The notes under the pieces were generated by a model. It worked only from the letters and a program-made list of their open reading frames with translations, ran no database searches and was not told the DNA's origin. A DNA stretch of 64,000 nt from BACL27 sp947488385 (GTDB lineage Bacteria; Actinomycetota; Acidimicrobiia; Acidimicrobiales; Ilumatobacteraceae), in the NCBI GenBank assembly GCA_964203655.1, contig CAXNMJ010000006.1:62001-126000 (forward strand), given 5' to 3'. Position 1 is the first letter of the stretch. Every line of letters starts with the position of its first letter. A program made the position numbers and the translations under genes. Shown here piece after piece: positions 1 through 7,810 of the stretch.

Positions 1-1
1 A

Positions 2-367
2 GGCGCGGCTGGCGGACTCGCTGGGGGACTCGCAGCGCTTGGTGCAAAACTTGTACCCGGTTTTGACCTCGTCGCTGAAGAAGTTGAACTTGATGAATTA
101 TTGGCTGATGTGGACTTGATCATCACCGGAGAAGGCTTTATGGACAGTGAAAGTTTCGCAGGCAAAGTTGTTGGCTCAATGTCCGAACTGGCTGCGGAGC
201 GAAAGATTCCAATCGCTGCGATATGCGGAGACATTCACCCCGATGTGCAGTCACGCATCAACTCGATCAGCCTTGTTGAAACCTTTGGACGCGATGAAGC
301 AATGTCACAACCATTGACTTGCATTGAACAAGCAGCGCTACAGATATTGCGCAGCGCTGGCGCTTAA
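2..367 (+). CDS. Glycerate kinase, C-terminal part (5' end outside window)
   Basis: Partial gene open from the left edge to a TAA at 365-367. The visible C-terminus starts with a Gly/Ala-rich run (GAAGGLAGGLAALGAKLVPG), then DLIITGEGFMDSESFAGK and a late Pro-Ile-Ala-Ala-Ile-Cys-Gly strand. This is the pattern of the GarK/GlxK (type I) glycerate kinase family, which phosphorylates glycerate in photorespiration-like or glyoxylate salvage routes. The catalytic N-terminal part is not visible, so substrate position (2- or 3-phosphoglycerate) cannot be judged. It converges on the LytR_C gene with a 7-nt gap. Confidence 0.8.
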   Translation, partial: GAAGGLAGGLAALGAKLVPGFDLVAEEVELDELLADVDLIITGEGFMDSESFAGKVVGSMSELAAERKIPIAAICGDIHPDVQSRINSISLVETFGRDEAMSQPLTCIEQAALQILRSAGA

Positions 368-374
368 CAGCCGT

Positions 375-995
375 TTAGCCAGTAGTTGTTGGTGCGACTA
401 CCAGAGCCGTTGGTGGAACAACTACTGCGGTGCCAGAGCCGAGCGGTCTGCCTGCAAGGTCAGTGCCGAGCAGAATCAAAATTGTGGCTTCGCCAAGTTT
501 GCCGGTCTCTGTTGGAATCGGTTCTGGCATCGCCGCAATTCCTACGCCACCAAGTTCGTTAGCAACAGCAGCGGCGTATTGCTCGCTTCCAAGTAGGTAG
601 TAAACGACAGTAACGGTCTGTTTTGGAGTTATCTCACTTTTATTGATCGCAGGTTGAACAATGTAACCGCGACCTTGAAGCTCGGTCGTCATCTGTCCAG
701 CGCTGCCAGAGATTCCTGAAGCATTGGCGATTTGAATTTTGAACGATGTTCGAACCACTGTTGTTTCAACTGGAACTTCACCAAGCGTTGTTTGTGTTGG
801 ATCAAGCGTCGTTTCAGTTTCTGCAACCTGTGTTTGGCCAGACTGATCATTGCGAATATCGCGGAGAATAAAAAACCCGAGCAATACTGCAAGCACGGCA
901 ATGATGATCGACAAAGTCGAGTTGACATTCGTAGTACCACCAGATGGTCGACGATCAGATGGGGCGCGACGTGGACGTGATTGTTCTTGGCTCAT
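375..995 (-). CDS. LytR_C-domain membrane-anchored protein
   Basis: A 206-residue protein with a basic, Pro/Arg-rich cytoplasmic N-terminus (about 1-27), one membrane helix (about 28-46) and a Thr/Glu-rich linker. The C-terminal domain opens with FKIQIANASGISGSAGQM and continues GRGYIVQPA, as in the LytR_C (LytR/CpsA/Psr C-terminal) domain that in actinobacteria often occurs as a stand-alone extracytoplasmic module. Wall attachment or wall-polymer metabolism is inferred from the domain; there is no LCP catalytic domain. The last 20 residues are a Val/Pro/Thr-rich tail. The ATG start follows an AT-rich stretch. Confidence 0.75.
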   Translation of the reverse strand: MSQEQSRPRRAPSDRRPSGGTTNVNSTLSIIIAVLAVLLGFFILRDIRNDQSGQTQVAETETTLDPTQTTLGEVPVETTVVRTSFKIQIANASGISGSAGQMTTELQGRGYIVQPAINKSEITPKQTVTVVYYLLGSEQYAAAVANELGGVGIAAMPEPIPTETGKLGEATILILLGTDLAGRPLGSGTAVVVPPTALVVAPTTTG

Positions 996-1037
996 ATATA
1001 TAACTTACCTCTAACGAGTTGCCCCGTTTAGGTTTTG

Positions 1038-1109
1038 AGCCGAGGGTGGGGATTGAACCCACGACCTACCGCTTACAAGGCGGTTGCTCTGCCACTGAGC
1101 TACCCCGGC
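1038..1109 (-). tRNA. tRNA-Thr (anticodon UGU)
   Basis: The minus strand folds into a full cloverleaf. The acceptor stem GCCGGGG pairs with CCTCGGC (one G-U), the D stem is GCTC/GAGC, the anticodon stem ACCGC/GCGGT carries loop CTTGTAA, and the T stem GTGGG/CCCAC carries loop TTCAATC. Anticodon TGT decodes ACA (Thr). The discriminator base is U and no 3' CCA is encoded. It lies between rlmB and the LytR_C gene on the same strand. Confidence 0.95.
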
Positions 1110-1156
1110 GTCTTAATTGCGCGTTCAGTGTACGGTGAATTTCGCTACTAGAGCGA

Positions 1157-2065
1157 CTATTTACTGCTTCGTCGTGAGCGAACAATCTCATATGTTGCAA
1201 GCGCCGCAGCGACAGAAACGTTTAGCGATGACAGCGAACCAAGCATTGGAATATTGACCAGTAAATCGCATCTTTCTTTTGCCAGTCTCGACATGCCCGG
1301 GCCTTCTGCACCGAGCACCAAACAAATCGATTCTTTTGCAACCTCACCGATTTCGAAAATACTTTTTTCAGCGGCGTCGTCTAGGCCGACGACAAAAACA
1401 CCCGCTTGTTTCATCTCGGCCAAAGCACTTGGTAGTCCGCCTACAACGCACATGTTCAAATATTCAATTGCGCCAGCCGATGATTTAGCAACAGTAGGTG
1501 TGATGTGAACTGCGCGATGGCGGGGCAAGATTACGGCGTCGACTCCGGCTCCGTCACAGCAACGTAAAATTGCGCCAAGGTTGCCCGGGTCAGTTACTCC
1601 GTCAATCGCTACAAGCAATAACGGATTATCTCGCGATTCAATCAGCAAGTCTGCGAGCAAAGTTTCTTCGATCGGGGCTGCCTTTGCGAGCACGCCTTGG
1701 GGTGCTTCGCTTCGTGCTTCACGGTCAAGTTCGCGTCGCGAGACGCTCATTACTTGCACTCGCTGATCTCGAGCTAAATCTAAAATATCTTCAATCACTG
1801 GGCTGGTCTCGATGTCGCTCGCAAGCCAGATTTCTCGAATCCGACGGCGTTGCCCGAGTAAAAGTTCGCGAACCGCTTGACGACCTTCAACTTGTTCGCC
1901 ACCGAGTCCATGTTCTTTTTGGGACGGACGGTTTCCGCCTCGGTTTGCGCGACCCGAAATATCAATTCGTTTCGGGCTGTTGGGATTGCTGCGTTTTCCA
2001 CCACTGCTGGCGTAACGATTGTTCGGCCGACTACTGCGCTTATTTGACTTTGGATCTTTAGGCAT
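1157..2065 (-). CDS. rlmB: RlmB/TrmH-family rRNA 2'-O-methyltransferase
   Basis: A 302-residue SpoU-class (SPOUT, knotted-fold) methyltransferase that transfers methyl from SAM to a ribose 2'-OH, most likely the 23S rRNA guanosine of the RlmB site. A basic, low-complexity N-terminus (about 60 residues) is followed by the substrate-binding domain (GEQVEGRQAVRELL) and the three SpoU motifs: TDPGNLGAILRCCDGAG, LVLGAEGPGMS and SLSSLNVSVAAALATYE. I chose the ATG at 2065, only 2 nt after the ispF stop. The frame is open further upstream, but that part is Arg/Ser-rich shadow of ispF. It lies in an ispD-ispF-rlmB run, an order common in actinobacteria. The exact rRNA position is inferred from family. 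Confidence 0.88.
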   Translation of the reverse strand: MPKDPKSNKRSSRPNNRYASSGGKRSNPNSPKRIDISGRANRGGNRPSQKEHGLGGEQVEGRQAVRELLLGQRRRIREIWLASDIETSPVIEDILDLARDQRVQVMSVSRRELDREARSEAPQGVLAKAAPIEETLLADLLIESRDNPLLLVAIDGVTDPGNLGAILRCCDGAGVDAVILPRHRAVHITPTVAKSSAGAIEYLNMCVVGGLPSALAEMKQAGVFVVGLDDAAEKSIFEIGEVAKESICLVLGAEGPGMSRLAKERCDLLVNIPMLGSLSSLNVSVAAALATYEIVRSRRSSK

Positions 2066-2067
2066 TT

Positions 2068-2559
2068 CTATTTGCTTTGTGTCACGACTGCAACGGCCCA
2101 ACAGGCGATGCCTTCTGCTCTTCCAAGTGCGCCGAGTCCTTCGGCGCGTCGACCTTTCACCGTTACGGGTGCGCCAACGGCACGAGTGAGAATTTGTTGC
2201 ATTTCGTCTCGGTGTAGCGCAATTTTTGGTTGTTCGCAAACAATGCTGCAGTCAACATTGCCTATTTCAAAACTATTTTCACTTGCCATCTTTGCAACTT
2301 GCTCGAGCAATTTGATCGAGTCCATATTTTTAAACTTTGCATCGGTGTCTGGAAAGTGTTCACCGATATTTCCAAGTCCGCATGCACCAAGAATCGCTTC
2401 TGCAGCGGCATGCGCCACTACATCTGCGTCGCTATGTCCCAACAAGGCACGTTCACCTTTGAAATGAACGCCGCCCAATACGAGCTTCCTATCGCTATTT
2501 GTTTCGTCGGTAAAGCGGTGAATATCAAACCCTTGACCAACTCTTACACGCATCGCCAT
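2068..2559 (-). CDS. ispF: 2-C-methyl-D-erythritol 2,4-cyclodiphosphate synthase
   Basis: A 163-residue IspF of normal length, catalysing cyclisation of CDP-methylerythritol 2-phosphate in the MEP isoprenoid pathway. Metal ligands are visible as D12-x-H14 (GFDIHRF) and H50 (VVAHAAAEA), with the HSDAD motif at 42-46. The trimer-type active-site segment GLGNIGEHFPDTD is intact. The gene starts 10 nt after ispD and ends 2 nt before rlmB, so the three are very likely co-transcribed. An ATG two codons downstream (MAMRV) is an alternative start. Confidence 0.96.
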   Translation of the reverse strand: MAMRVRVGQGFDIHRFTDETNSDRKLVLGGVHFKGERALLGHSDADVVAHAAAEAILGACGLGNIGEHFPDTDAKFKNMDSIKLLEQVAKMASENSFEIGNVDCSIVCEQPKIALHRDEMQQILTRAVGAPVTVKGRRAEGLGALGRAEGIACWAVAVVTQSK

Positions 2560-2569
2560 GGGTAAATAC

Positions 2570-3226
2570 TTACACTTCGCCGCGCGAAATTGCGCGAGCC
2601 CAATTCAGGTCTTCAGGTGTCGTAATTTTGCGATTCAGTGGATCGCCCGTAATCACGACAATTTTTCCACCTTGAACTTCAACCAATGTTGAGTCATCAG
2701 TGCCTTCAGGATTATTTTCGTGTGCTTGACGCAATTGCTTTGCGCGAAACGCCTGAGGTGTTTGTACCGCAACTAGTTGTCGGCGATCTGGTGTTGACGT
2801 AACAACATTGGTCGAATTAATAAATTTGATCGTGTCAACAACAGGCAGCCCAGGCACAGCACCGTCGGCGCCGGCGCAAACCGCATCGATTACCTCATCA
2901 AACAAAAATTCTGACGCGAACGGTCGAGCGGCGTCGTGAACACAAATAATCGTCGCATCAGAGGGCACCGCAGCTAGCCCGCATCGAACCGATGCACTTC
3001 GGGTAGCCCCACCAGCCACGGCACCTTCGCGCTCGGCCTGTTCGGTTGGCAAAACGACGACGATGCCGTCGCTTGAAATTCGGGCGGTTTCGACTGCCCA
3101 GTCCACAATTCGGCGCTCGTTAATTAGTGAAAACTGCTTCGGGCTGCCGAATCTGGTTCCCGAGCCTGCAGCCACAACAATCGTCCAAATTTTCTCACCT
3201 ACTCGCTGCTTTGAGACGGTGTTCAC
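2570..3226 (-). CDS. ispD: 2-C-methyl-D-erythritol 4-phosphate cytidylyltransferase
   Basis: A 218-residue IspD making CDP-methylerythritol from MEP and CTP. The nucleotide-binding loop VVAAGSGTRFGSPKQF is near the N-terminus, followed by GGATRSASVR, HDAARPF, VAVQTPQAF and the terminal ITTPEDL motif, all diagnostic. It is the first gene of the ispD-ispF-rlmB run and is divergent from the Crp-type regulator, with about 30 bp between the start codons. The short shared region must contain both promoters. Confidence 0.95.
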   Translation of the reverse strand: MNTVSKQRVGEKIWTIVVAAGSGTRFGSPKQFSLINERRIVDWAVETARISSDGIVVVLPTEQAEREGAVAGGATRSASVRCGLAAVPSDATIICVHDAARPFASEFLFDEVIDAVCAGADGAVPGLPVVDTIKFINSTNVVTSTPDRRQLVAVQTPQAFRAKQLRQAHENNPEGTDDSTLVEVQGGKIVVITGDPLNRKITTPEDLNWARAISRGEV

Positions 3227-3256
3227 GGCTATTTAGGGTAGTAGGTTCAATTGTTA

Positions 3257-3922
3257 ATGGGACACGACGAGCTATTAAAAAGCAGTGAGTTTTTTGCGGA
3301 AACTTCGAAAGAAGTCTTGGCAACAATTGCGGCGCGCGGTGAATCAAGAAATCTTCAACGCGGAGACATTCTTTTTAAAGAAGGCGAAAAACCAGAGTCG
3401 ATGTACATCGTTCTGTCTGGTCGCGTTGCAATAGCAATTGGTAATCGTCCGCTCGACAGCCGAGAGAGCATGCTCGCCCTGATGGAACGTGGCGATCTAT
3501 TCGGCGAATTAGGTCTGCTTGACGGTGGAGCTCGAAGTGCAATGGCTCGCGCAATTGAACCATCTTCAGTTTTGCAGATCCCTTACAAAATTGTGCTTGA
3601 ACAACTTGAATCAAACCCGTCGATGCTGTGGGGAGTTACAAAATTACTTGCAAAGCGCTTGCGCACGATGGACGAAGTTTTGTCTGACAGTGTTTTTTTA
3701 GATGTGACTGGCCGAACTGCAAAGCGTTTGGTAGAACTCTCAGGCGGCAAAGACGAATTTGTATTGCCGATCACTCAAGAAGAATTGGCCGGCATGGTGG
3801 GCGCTTCACGCGAGCGTGTCAATAAAGCGATCGCCAGTTTTATTCGACTTGGTTGGATCGAGCAGCACGATCGCCGGTACAAAATCTTGATGCGCCAAAA
3901 ATTAGAGTTTCGCGCAAGTTAA
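3257..3922 (+). CDS. Crp/Fnr-family transcription regulator
   Basis: A 221-residue cyclic-nucleotide-binding regulator. The N-terminal beta-roll ends in the phosphate-binding cassette GDLFGELGLLDGGARSA, with the Glu and Arg that contact cAMP in Crp proteins. A long dimerisation helix (about 115-145) and a C-terminal winged helix-turn-helix follow, with recognition region TQEELAGMVGASRERVNKAI. It resembles actinobacterial Crp/GlxR proteins, so cAMP sensing is likely, though the ligand is inferred. An in-frame TTG lies at 3251; I chose the ATG at 3257, which sits 9 nt after a TAGGTT element (3242-3247). The stop overlaps the convergent hydrolase gene by 4 nt. Confidence 0.9.
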   Translation: MGHDELLKSSEFFAETSKEVLATIAARGESRNLQRGDILFKEGEKPESMYIVLSGRVAIAIGNRPLDSRESMLALMERGDLFGELGLLDGGARSAMARAIEPSSVLQIPYKIVLEQLESNPSMLWGVTKLLAKRLRTMDEVLSDSVFLDVTGRTAKRLVELSGGKDEFVLPITQEELAGMVGASRERVNKAIASFIRLGWIEQHDRRYKILMRQKLEFRAS

Positions 3923-4575
3923 CTGATCAACCAGTTGTAAGTCTTCTCGTAGGCGTTTGCGGCATCTTGTGCCCGGTGGGCAGGACGTGAAGCGTCGTGG
4001 GCGAATGCATGCTCAGCCTCTGGATAAATCTCTGTTTTAACATTTAACCGAATCAACTCGGCGACGTCTGCGGGTGGTGTGTAGTGATCTTTACCGCCGA
4101 TGATTGCCAGTACACGGTCTGTGTTTCCATTTTCTAAATATTTAAGTGGTTCACCTTGAGTGGCACTCTTCCAACCATCGGGAACCGTGATCATTCCATA
4201 AAACGAAATGATTTTCTTGAATCGATCAGATCGTGCGGACTTAAAGCAATACATTCCGCCCATACAGAACCCCATCAAGCCGACTTCGGCGGTGCCAAGA
4301 GCATCTGCTGCCTCGTGTAGATCACGCAAATGTTTGTCATCATCAAGTTCGGGCACGGCAGCAAATCGTGGCTCTATTTCAGGACCAAGAGTTTTGCCGG
4401 GAAATGGTTCGACGGCGCACACAGCCATTTGCCAGTCATTGGCTAAACGCTTGACGAGAACGTCATAAAGTCCGCGCAGACTGAAAATATCTGGGGCGAT
4501 TACCAACCCCATTTTTGGATTTGGCACCGTTTTGTCGATCTCGCACTCGGTGCCTGAAGGCAATGTGATTCGCAT
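3919..4575 (-). CDS. Dienelactone hydrolase family protein
   Basis: A 218-residue alpha/beta hydrolase of the DLH family. The nucleophile elbow is GFCMGG, with Cys as in dienelactone hydrolase; the acid lies in GGKDHYTPP and the His in EAEHAFAH near the C-terminus, giving a complete Cys-Asp-His triad. Substrate is not determinable: bacterial genomes carry many carboxymethylenebutenolidase-like paralogues outside chloroaromatic pathways, and no aromatic-degradation genes lie nearby. It is divergent from the sigma-like gene at 4682. Confidence 0.85.
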   Translation of the reverse strand: MRITLPSGTECEIDKTVPNPKMGLVIAPDIFSLRGLYDVLVKRLANDWQMAVCAVEPFPGKTLGPEIEPRFAAVPELDDDKHLRDLHEAADALGTAEVGLMGFCMGGMYCFKSARSDRFKKIISFYGMITVPDGWKSATQGEPLKYLENGNTDRVLAIIGGKDHYTPPADVAELIRLNVKTEIYPEAEHAFAHDASRPAHRAQDAANAYEKTYNWLIS

Positions 4576-4622
4576 TCTCCAAGTATGGCCTGGGCTGATT
4601 CATTGAAAGTGATTGTCACGAT

Positions 4623-4677
4623 AAAAGTGAGAGTTCAGGTGAGTTCTGGGGTTGCACTTCAGGTGGCTCTCATTTTT
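4623..4677 (+). promoter_or_regulatory. Inverted plus direct repeats upstream of sigma-like gene
   Basis: AAAAGTGAGAG (4623-4633) is complementary, with one mismatch, to CTCTCATTTTT (4667-4677). Inside this pair are two copies of TTCAGGTG (4634-4641 and 4658-4665), 24 nt apart from start to start. The right arm runs into five Ts, so transcribed rightwards it could form a weak attenuator-like hairpin; alternatively the paired octamers may be a tandem operator. It ends 4 nt before the chosen start of the next gene. Confidence 0.4.
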
Positions 4678-4681
4678 CACG

Positions 4682-5482
4682 ATGCTGGGCATGACCCAAC
4701 AACAAACACAGTTACAAGCAGATCAGCATCAATTGGTCTGGAGTCCGGGACTAAAACAAAGGCCCAATAGTCCGGTTGCAAAATTGATAAAAGAATGGGA
4801 GTTGATAAGCACTCGACATAAAGAAGTTGATGTCGTCAACTCTTGGCAACTACCAGGTGGCAACGTATCAAGCCTCGATCAAGTTTTGGTTCGTGCAGGT
4901 TTCAACACTGCGCGTGACGACTCGAATGGCGACAACTATTTATGGCTACTCGTAAAACAAGCCAGCAATGAAGAACTTGCCGCACGAATTGTTTTGCAGA
5001 GAATTTTGCCGCCACTTGTTTCAATTGCTCGTCGTCGCGGGCGAATCATGCAGGGCGGTGTTGATGCTGCTCTTTCTGAAGTGTTACCAAGTGCGTGGAC
5101 GGTAATCCGCCAATATCCATGGCATCGTCGCCCAAACAAGGTTGCGTCAAATCTTGTGCTTGACAGCGAATACTTCGCGTTCGTTCAAGCGAATCGCGCC
5201 AAAAAAGTCAAGGTGTTTGCGGTTGAACCACATTTGCTTAGCGAGCTCATAGCCGAACCAGAGACCGATGAGTTCGGTCAAGAAGTGACGTTAGAAAGTT
5301 TGTTGACAGTAGCGATAAGTCAAGACATTGATCCTCGACATGTCGAGATTTTGCGCGCAGTTGCGAGTGGCCAAACCGCAGCGACTATTGCAAAGCACTA
5401 CGGCATTGCCGAGCGAACTGCTCGCGCATGGCGAGCACAGGCAATTAGCGAGTTGCGTGTACGAACGCGGTGTTCGGTGTGA
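4682..5482 (+). CDS. Sigma-factor-like protein with C-terminal helix-turn-helix
   Basis: A 266-residue soluble protein. The middle (about 95-160, IARRRGRIMQ then WHRRPNKVASNLVLD) resembles actinobacterial proteins annotated as sigma-like. The C-terminal 45 residues form a sigma region 4/LuxR-type helix-turn-helix (VASGQTAATIAKHYGIAERT). No clear sigma region 2 is visible, so promoter -10 melting is not expected from sequence. Possible starts are ATG at 4682 or 4691. The last 38 nt overlap the convergent copper ATPase gene. Function unknown; a DNA-binding regulator is the safest reading. Confidence 0.55.
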   Translation: MLGMTQQQTQLQADQHQLVWSPGLKQRPNSPVAKLIKEWELISTRHKEVDVVNSWQLPGGNVSSLDQVLVRAGFNTARDDSNGDNYLWLLVKQASNEELAARIVLQRILPPLVSIARRRGRIMQGGVDAALSEVLPSAWTVIRQYPWHRRPNKVASNLVLDSEYFAFVQANRAKKVKVFAVEPHLLSELIAEPETDEFGQEVTLESLLTVAISQDIDPRHVEILRAVASGQTAATIAKHYGIAERTARAWRAQAISELRVRTRCSV

Positions 5483-7739
5483 GTTTGGTTGTTCTCAAGC
5501 GCAAACTGTTGGACACAACGAAGACACTCGAGAGCGCCATTGCGAGGCCTGCCCACATCGGGTTCATATAACCCAATGCCGCAAGTGGAATTGCCGCCGT
5601 GTTGTAGGCAAAAGCCCAAAAAACATTCGCCGTGATCGTGCGTAAAGTCGCTCTCGAAAGCAAAATTGCATCTGTTACAAGTCGCAAGTCGCCGCTGACA
5701 ATTGTCAGATCACTGGCATTCATTGCAACATCTGTACCCGTACCCATGGCAATGCCCACATCGGCTTGGGCGAGCGCCGCTGCATCGTTGACACCGTCAC
5801 CGACCATTGCGACTGCGTAGCCACGTTGTTGAAGGTCGGCGACAACTCGTACTTTCTCATCAGGTAGAACCCCAGCGATTACGTGCTGTTCGTCGTTCTC
5901 AATGCCAACTTGTTGGGCAATTGCTGCCGCTGTTGCACTGTTGTCACCGGTTAGCAGAACTGACCGAAGCCCCAGTTTGTTAAGCGCAACGATGGCCTGA
6001 GCACTTGTTGGTTTAGGTTGATCTGCAACTACACAAATACCTTTTACTAGACCGGCAATGACAACGAGTACCGCGGTGTTGCCGGCGCCGCGTGCCTTTG
6101 CGAGTGCCTCACGCAAATCGCCAGGGATAACCACAAGTGATTTACTGAACAACGATTCACGTCCGACCATTACGCGCTGTGACTCGACAACTCCAGATGT
6201 TCCCATTCCGGGCGAAGAGACAAAATCACTGACATGAGGCAGAGATCCGAGCTCTTTGCGTGCTGCTGTGGCGATCGCTCGTGCAACAGGGTGTTCACTC
6301 GCGTGCTCGAGAGCGCCGGCAAATCTCAGCACTTCACCGCGATTTGTTCCTGGCGTAACTATTACGTCGATCAGTTGCATCACGCCTGTGGTGATAGTTC
6401 CAGTTTTGTCGAATACAACGGTGTCAATTCGTCGAGTGCTTTGTAAAACATCTACACCTTTGATTACGATCCCCATTTGTGCCGCGCGTCCGCTGCCAAC
6501 CATCAATGCAGTTGGCGTTGCGAGACCAAGGGCGCACGGGCAAGCAATGATCAAAACAGCGACTGCTGCGGTGAATGCTTGCGTAGTTGAGTCAGCGAAA
6601 AAATACCAACTAAGAAAAGTCAAAATTGCCAAACCAATCACCGTTGGCACGAACACGCTGCTGACGCGATCAGCAAGTCTTTGAACCGGCGCTTTAGAAG
6701 TTTGTGCATCTTTAACTAGCCGAGTGATTTGAGCGAAAGTTGTTTCTGCGCCAACGTGAGTTGCTCGCAGAATCAATCGACCCGTCAGGTTTACGGTTGT
6801 GCCTGTGACAGAGCTGCCAGGCGCAACATCAGTCGGCACGCTTTCGCCGGTAAGCATTGAGACATCTAAAGATGAATTGCCTTCGACGACGACACCATCG
6901 GCAGGGATAATCTCACCGGGCCGCACAACCAGCAGATCGCCGACACGCACTTTTGACGCGTCAATTGAGATTTCTTCCGAATCACGAAGCACGGTTGCAG
7001 TACGGGCGCTGAGTGCGAGCAATGACCTGAGAGCATCGCCCGCACGATTTTTTGCTTTGGCTTCAAAGTATCTGCCGGCGAGCAAGAACACAGTTACGGC
7101 AACTGCTACTTCTAAATAAATGTGAGTGCTATCTGCCGACTTCATCGTCATTTCGGTCATGTTCATGGCTTTAGATGAACCCCGATAAATGTGTTCGACT
7201 GCGTCGCCCCAGATGATCACCCAAACCGACCATGCTGTGGACGCAAAAACACCAATCGAAATGAGGGTGTCCATCGTTGTTGATCGATGGCGTGCGTTCA
7301 TCAGTGCGGCACGATGAAATGGCCAGGCACCCCAAGTGACGACTGGTGCACTTAGTGCGAGAGCTAGCCATTGCCAATTTTTAAATTGCAAGTTTGCGAT
7401 CATTGAAATGAGCACGACTGGTACGCCGCACACAATTGATGCGGTCATTCGGGTCAGCAACATAGCGACGCGCTCGTCAACTTCTGCTTCGATCATCTCT
7501 ACAGTTGTGTCTTCAAGTAATCTTGCGCTGTAGCCCAGAGATTTGACCATTTCGATCAACTCTGGTGTGCTTGTTGACTCGGCGGAGAAATTTACTCTGG
7601 CCGACTCTGTTGCAAAGTTGACGGTTGCTTCAACCCCAGCAATTTTATTCAAGCCTTTTTCAATTGTCATCGCACAGGCGTTGCAAGACATTCCAGAAAG
7701 ACTTAAGTCCACTTGCAGTGCAGTTAACTTTTGAGCCAT
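5445..7739 (-). CDS. copA: Copper-translocating P1B-type ATPase
   Basis: A 764-residue P-type ATPase that probably exports Cu+ from the cytoplasm. It has one N-terminal heavy-metal-associated domain (GMSCNAC), a membrane part with a Met-rich loop (KAMNMTEMTMKS), the actuator TGES, the membrane metal site CPC (about residue 400), the phosphorylation site DKTGT (about 444), the P1B-specific SEHPVARA and GDGVNDAAALAQ. The late membrane segments carry YN and MxxSS, the pattern of Cu+-specific CopA. I chose the ATG at 7739; an in-frame ATG also exists four codons upstream. It is divergent from a DUF305 lipoprotein across a palindrome, suggesting joint metal control. Confidence 0.93.
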   Translation of the reverse strand: MAQKLTALQVDLSLSGMSCNACAMTIEKGLNKIAGVEATVNFATESARVNFSAESTSTPELIEMVKSLGYSARLLEDTTVEMIEAEVDERVAMLLTRMTASIVCGVPVVLISMIANLQFKNWQWLALALSAPVVTWGAWPFHRAALMNARHRSTTMDTLISIGVFASTAWSVWVIIWGDAVEHIYRGSSKAMNMTEMTMKSADSTHIYLEVAVAVTVFLLAGRYFEAKAKNRAGDALRSLLALSARTATVLRDSEEISIDASKVRVGDLLVVRPGEIIPADGVVVEGNSSLDVSMLTGESVPTDVAPGSSVTGTTVNLTGRLILRATHVGAETTFAQITRLVKDAQTSKAPVQRLADRVSSVFVPTVIGLAILTFLSWYFFADSTTQAFTAAVAVLIIACPCALGLATPTALMVGSGRAAQMGIVIKGVDVLQSTRRIDTVVFDKTGTITTGVMQLIDVIVTPGTNRGEVLRFAGALEHASEHPVARAIATAARKELGSLPHVSDFVSSPGMGTSGVVESQRVMVGRESLFSKSLVVIPGDLREALAKARGAGNTAVLVVIAGLVKGICVVADQPKPTSAQAIVALNKLGLRSVLLTGDNSATAAAIAQQVGIENDEQHVIAGVLPDEKVRVVADLQQRGYAVAMVGDGVNDAAALAQADVGIAMGTGTDVAMNASDLTIVSGDLRLVTDAILLSRATLRTITANVFWAFAYNTAAIPLAALGYMNPMWAGLAMALSSVFVVSNSLRLRTTKLTPNTAFVHATR

Positions 7740-7763
7740 TGGGTAATTCATTCTCGCATAAAA

Positions 7764-7796
7764 AGTGACGAATCACACGTAGGTAGGTTCGTCACT
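7764..7796. promoter_or_regulatory. Palindrome between copA and DUF305 gene, likely operator
   Basis: Perfect 9-bp inverted repeat AGTGACGAA (7764-7772) / TTCGTCACT (7788-7796) with a 15-bp centre, within the 71-bp divergent intergenic region. The right arm touches a TATTAT element (7796-7801) lying 9 nt before the DUF305 start, so a bound dimer would block that promoter and probably copA too. The cognate regulator is not in the window and the sequence does not match a CueR or ArsR operator I recognise. Confidence 0.5.
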
Positions 7797-7810
7797 ATTA
7801 TGTATATTGA

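Noticed and set aside
2066..2239. N-terminal extension of the rlmB frame by 58 codons
   Set aside because: The extension is Arg/Ser/Thr-rich shadow sequence antiparallel in character to ispF coding, and an ATG with normal spacing exists at 2065.
5445..5482. Overlap of copA and the sigma-like gene as a sign of gene fusion or decay
   Set aside because: Both 3' ends are plausible protein ends on opposite strands; short convergent overlaps are common and occur elsewhere in this window.
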